DNA from: SAR202 cluster bacterium
GTDB lineage: Bacteria; Chloroflexota; Dehalococcoidia; SAR202; CAJWER01
DNA length: 16,671 bases
Assembly (NCBI GenBank): GCA_030740335.1
Contig: JASLXL010000172.1
Span: 1-16,671 of the forward strand
Reading direction: 5' to 3'
Part shown: positions 14,748 through 16,671 of the stretch, one piece after another
Position numbering within the stretch: position 1 is the first letter of the stretch
How the letters are laid out: each line of letters starts with the position of its first letter
Notes under the pieces: model-generated
What the model was told of the DNA's origin: nothing
The model's database searches: none
Seen by the model: only the letters and a program-made list of their open reading frames with translations
Program-made: the position numbers and the translations under genes

Positions 14748-16457
14748 ATTTTTCGCTCAGTTCGTCATAAACTCAACAAACTAGTCCGCAAACCAGAAAA
14801 CGAGTCGTCACAGCAGCAAGTAACTGCAGGTGAACCAGCGACTGCTTCACCTTTCGCGAAGCCCGAAACCCGACCGGAACCCAGACAGCGAACCGAAACC
14901 CATGGCTTCCACCGTCCTTCCGATTCATCGCGAAGGCCGCCTAATAGGCGGCGGGGTCGTCGCCCCGACGGTAACCGCAATGGCGACGCTGGATCTCAGC
15001 GCGATCGAGGCGACAATTCAGAATCACAACGCAGTCGGAGTGGCAACGCGGGGCCATCGCGAGGCCGAGGTGGCAATTCCGGACCACCGCGTAGTCGGGG
15101 AGGCAATGGTGGTCCCCAGCGTGGACGAGGTGGAAACACGGGACCGCGGCGAGAAGGTCGTCGAAACGCGGGACCACCGCGTGGCCGACAAGACTATACA
15201 GGGCCTCCGCGCGAAGGCTCCCGAGATACTCGACCTCAGTCCAACAGTGGTCGAAACGGCTCCTCACAACCTGACACGCAGATCGACGGAAGCCGCCATC
15301 ACATTAGTCTTGATCCGGACTGGAAAGGTACTGGGCTTTTTGGCGAAATTGAGGTTTCGCCTGAGGTAGACCGGGCACTTGCGGAGATGGACTACACCGC
15401 TCCCACACCTATACAGGATGCGGTCATACGTCTCCTGAGAGAAGGACGTGATGTTGTAGGACAGGCCCAAACGGGCACCGGAAAAACATCCGCCTTCGGC
15501 ATTCCTCTTGTAGAAATGTCGGATCCCAGTTCTCGTGAGGTTCAGGGTCTTGTACTGGTGCCGACTCGTGAACTCGCAATGCAGGTGGCCGGCGAACTTA
15601 CCAGCCTTGGGCGTCATCGTGGGATCCGGATAGCTGCGATCTTCGGTGGTCAGCAGATGCGCCACCAGCTTGATGCGCTGGACGCCGGGGTGCATGTCAT
15701 CGTGGCGACCCCGGGCCGTCTGATGGATCACATGTCGCGTCGCACGCTCGACCTGGGCAACATCAGGGCTGCGGTCTTGGATGAAGCGGATCAGATGCTA
15801 GACATTGGCTTCGCCGAAGACATAGCGCGAATCCTTCGAACGACCCCTCGCTCCCGTCAGACACTCCTCTTCTCCGCGACGATGCCACACCAGATACGCC
15901 GACTTGCCTCCCGTTACCTGCAAAACCCTGAATGGGTTCGTGTTGGCGAGGACGCGGCTCCCGTGGAGGGGGTGGAGCAGCTGTACTACGAGGTGGCTGC
16001 CCAGGATTGCAAGAAGGCCCTTGAAGGGTTGCTGGAGGAGCCGGGACTCATAACCCAGGCGTTGATCTTCCGGCGCACCAAGATTGGTGTTGACAAGCTT
16101 GTGGACCACCTCGTGAGGAAAGGCTACGATGCGCGTGGCATTCATAGTGATATGATCCAAGCCAAGCGAGACAAGGTTATGGTGCGGTTCCGCGAGAAGA
16201 ACTTGAGGCTACTGGTCGCGACTAATGTGGCTGCAAGGGGTTTGGACATACCTGCAGTGTCCCACGTCATCAACTATGACATGCCGGACAATCTCGAAGA
16301 GTATGTCCACCGGGTCGGTCGCACCGCCAGGATGGGCCGCCACGGCACGGCCATGACCTTCGTTTCCCACATGCAGGACTTCGAGTTGCTAGACAAGATC
16401 AATGAGCACCTTGACGGACGCCTCAAAGAAGGTCGGCTGGCAAACCTTTACGTCTAG
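14748..16457 (+). CDS. DEAD-box ATP-dependent RNA helicase with an Arg/Gly-rich N-terminal extension and a probable AUU start
   Basis: A 569-residue RNA-unwinding ATPase. All core motifs are present: Q-motif PTPIQ (Gln223), AQTGTGKT (240-247), PTRELA (272-277), DEAD (345-348), SAT (376-378), ATNVAARGLDIP (491-502) and HRVGRTARMG (521-530). The protein ends soon after motif VI with no C-terminal RNA-binding domain. The first ATG (15387) would remove the aromatic residue upstream of the Q-motif (Phe198), so it is too short. The same frame is open back to a TAG at 14634 but has no ATG, GTG, TTG or CTG. ATT at 14748, with CGGAG 9 bases upstream and giving IFRSVRHKLNKLV, is the best start. Residues 90-159 are seven decapeptide repeats. 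The helicase call is certain; the start is inferred. Confidence 0.9.
   Translation: MFRSVRHKLNKLVRKPENESSQQQVTAGEPATASPFAKPETRPEPRQRTETHGFHRPSDSSRRPPNRRRGRRPDGNRNGDAGSQRDRGDNSESQRSRSGNAGPSRGRGGNSGPPRSRGGNGGPQRGRGGNTGPRREGRRNAGPPRGRQDYTGPPREGSRDTRPQSNSGRNGSSQPDTQIDGSRHHISLDPDWKGTGLFGEIEVSPEVDRALAEMDYTAPTPIQDAVIRLLREGRDVVGQAQTGTGKTSAFGIPLVEMSDPSSREVQGLVLVPTRELAMQVAGELTSLGRHRGIRIAAIFGGQQMRHQLDALDAGVHVIVATPGRLMDHMSRRTLDLGNIRAAVLDEADQMLDIGFAEDIARILRTTPRSRQTLLFSATMPHQIRRLASRYLQNPEWVRVGEDAAPVEGVEQLYYEVAAQDCKKALEGLLEEPGLITQALIFRRTKIGVDKLVDHLVRKGYDARGIHSDMIQAKRDKVMVRFREKNLRLLVATNVAARGLDIPAVSHVINYDMPDNLEEYVHRVGRTARMGRHGTAMTFVSHMQDFELLDKINEHLDGRLKEGRLANLYV
15015..15224 (+). repeat. Seven tandem 30-bp units coding Arg/Gly/Asn-rich decapeptides
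   Basis: In the helicase frame, ten-codon units start at 15015, 15045, 15075, 15105, 15135, 15165 and 15195. Four consecutive units read NAGPSRGRGG, NSGPPRSRGG, NGGPQRGRGG and NTGPRREGRR, giving a consensus N-x-G-P-x-R-x-R-G-G. Codons differ between units (CGA, CGT, CGC and CGG all used), so the amino-acid pattern is kept while the DNA has drifted. Such R/G-rich tracts are typical of disordered RNA-binding tails. Confidence 0.85.
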
Positions 16458-16671
16458 ATCGGCCCCACTTGATCAACGAATACCAAAACATCTTGCCCGA
16501 TGCTTTCCAACAACCATTCCCGCAGTGTTGCACGTCTCGTTCGCTCGGCATAGGCATTGCGCCTTGTACGCCTTAAGAATGCCATTTCTTGACACCTGAA
16601 CAGCTATACCCTAGCCTTCGACATGGAACAGGTAGCGATTTTTCTGGTGGAACGATAAATTTGCAGGGACG
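16458..16671. other. Window end, no supported gene
   Basis: No terminator with a T-run, RNA gene or convincing ORF is seen after the helicase. A 43-codon minus-strand frame (16585 down to 16454) overlaps the helicase stop but has no recognisable motif. Confidence 0.4.

Noticed and set aside
14830..15369. 179-codon plus-strand frame over the helicase 5' region
   Set aside because: It lies in a different frame from the helicase. Its openness is explained by the repeated R/G codons of the true frame, and its peptide has no domain.
16454..16585. 43-codon minus-strand frame after the helicase
   Set aside because: Reads somewhat like an Arg-rich helix, but there is no family pattern or clear ribosome site, and it overlaps the helicase stop.
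1..16671. CRISPR array, tRNA or rRNA genes, insertion-sequence transposase
   Set aside because: None found: no regularly spaced identical repeats apart from the coding decapeptides, no recognised rRNA or tRNA sequence, and no transposase motifs. tRNAs were searched by eye only.

Overview
The window is a moderately GC-rich bacterial chromosome segment with single-copy housekeeping genes and two clusters of degraded or repetitive DNA. Several things suggest an uncultured Chloroflexota lineage (Dehalococcoidia or SAR202-like), but this is inference because no rRNA or other phylogenetic marker was checked: a T-box-controlled leuS, a DUF2203 protein, an EVE-domain protein, an FAD oxidoreductase fused to a GcvT-like domain, a stand-alone leuB, and hairpin-rich intergenic repeats.

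Left part (1-1533). The window opens inside a geranylgeranyl-reductase-like flavoprotein (+). A comB-type phosphatase (+) follows. Behind it, on the minus strand, is a broken fragment of the N-terminus of a DNA cytosine-5 methyltransferase.

Central minus-strand block (1534-7833), transcribed right to left. A promoter-like site near 7950 precedes a dimethylglycine/sarcosine-dehydrogenase-like protein. A formylglycine-type sulfatase comes next. Last is a large membrane protein of unrecognised family with a triplicated extracytoplasmic module and its own promoter, apparently giving a leaderless mRNA. A divergent EVE-domain gene lies on the plus strand at 8036.

Intergenic repeats. A 21-nt-core hairpin element occurs twice (near 5318 and 8795), each time 3' of a gene and in that gene's orientation. 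A second, unrelated 12-bp inverted repeat flanks leuB. Between leuB and leuS lies a frameshifted remnant of a TetR-type regulator joined to a dispersed-repeat-like segment.

Right part (8914-16671). leuB and leuS are both on the minus strand but appear to be separately controlled. leuS has a complete T-box leader with a CUC (Leu) specifier, a UGGU antiterminator bulge, a terminator and a sigma70-like promoter. On the plus strand are DUF2203, two small overlapping hypothetical ORFs, and a DEAD-box RNA helicase. The helicase frame extends about 213 codons upstream of its first ATG, contains no ATG, GTG, TTG or CTG there, and encodes seven tandem decapeptides rich in Arg, Gly and Asn. The best start is an AUU codon with a Shine-Dalgarno-like sequence. 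This hidden N-terminus is the most unusual feature of the window.
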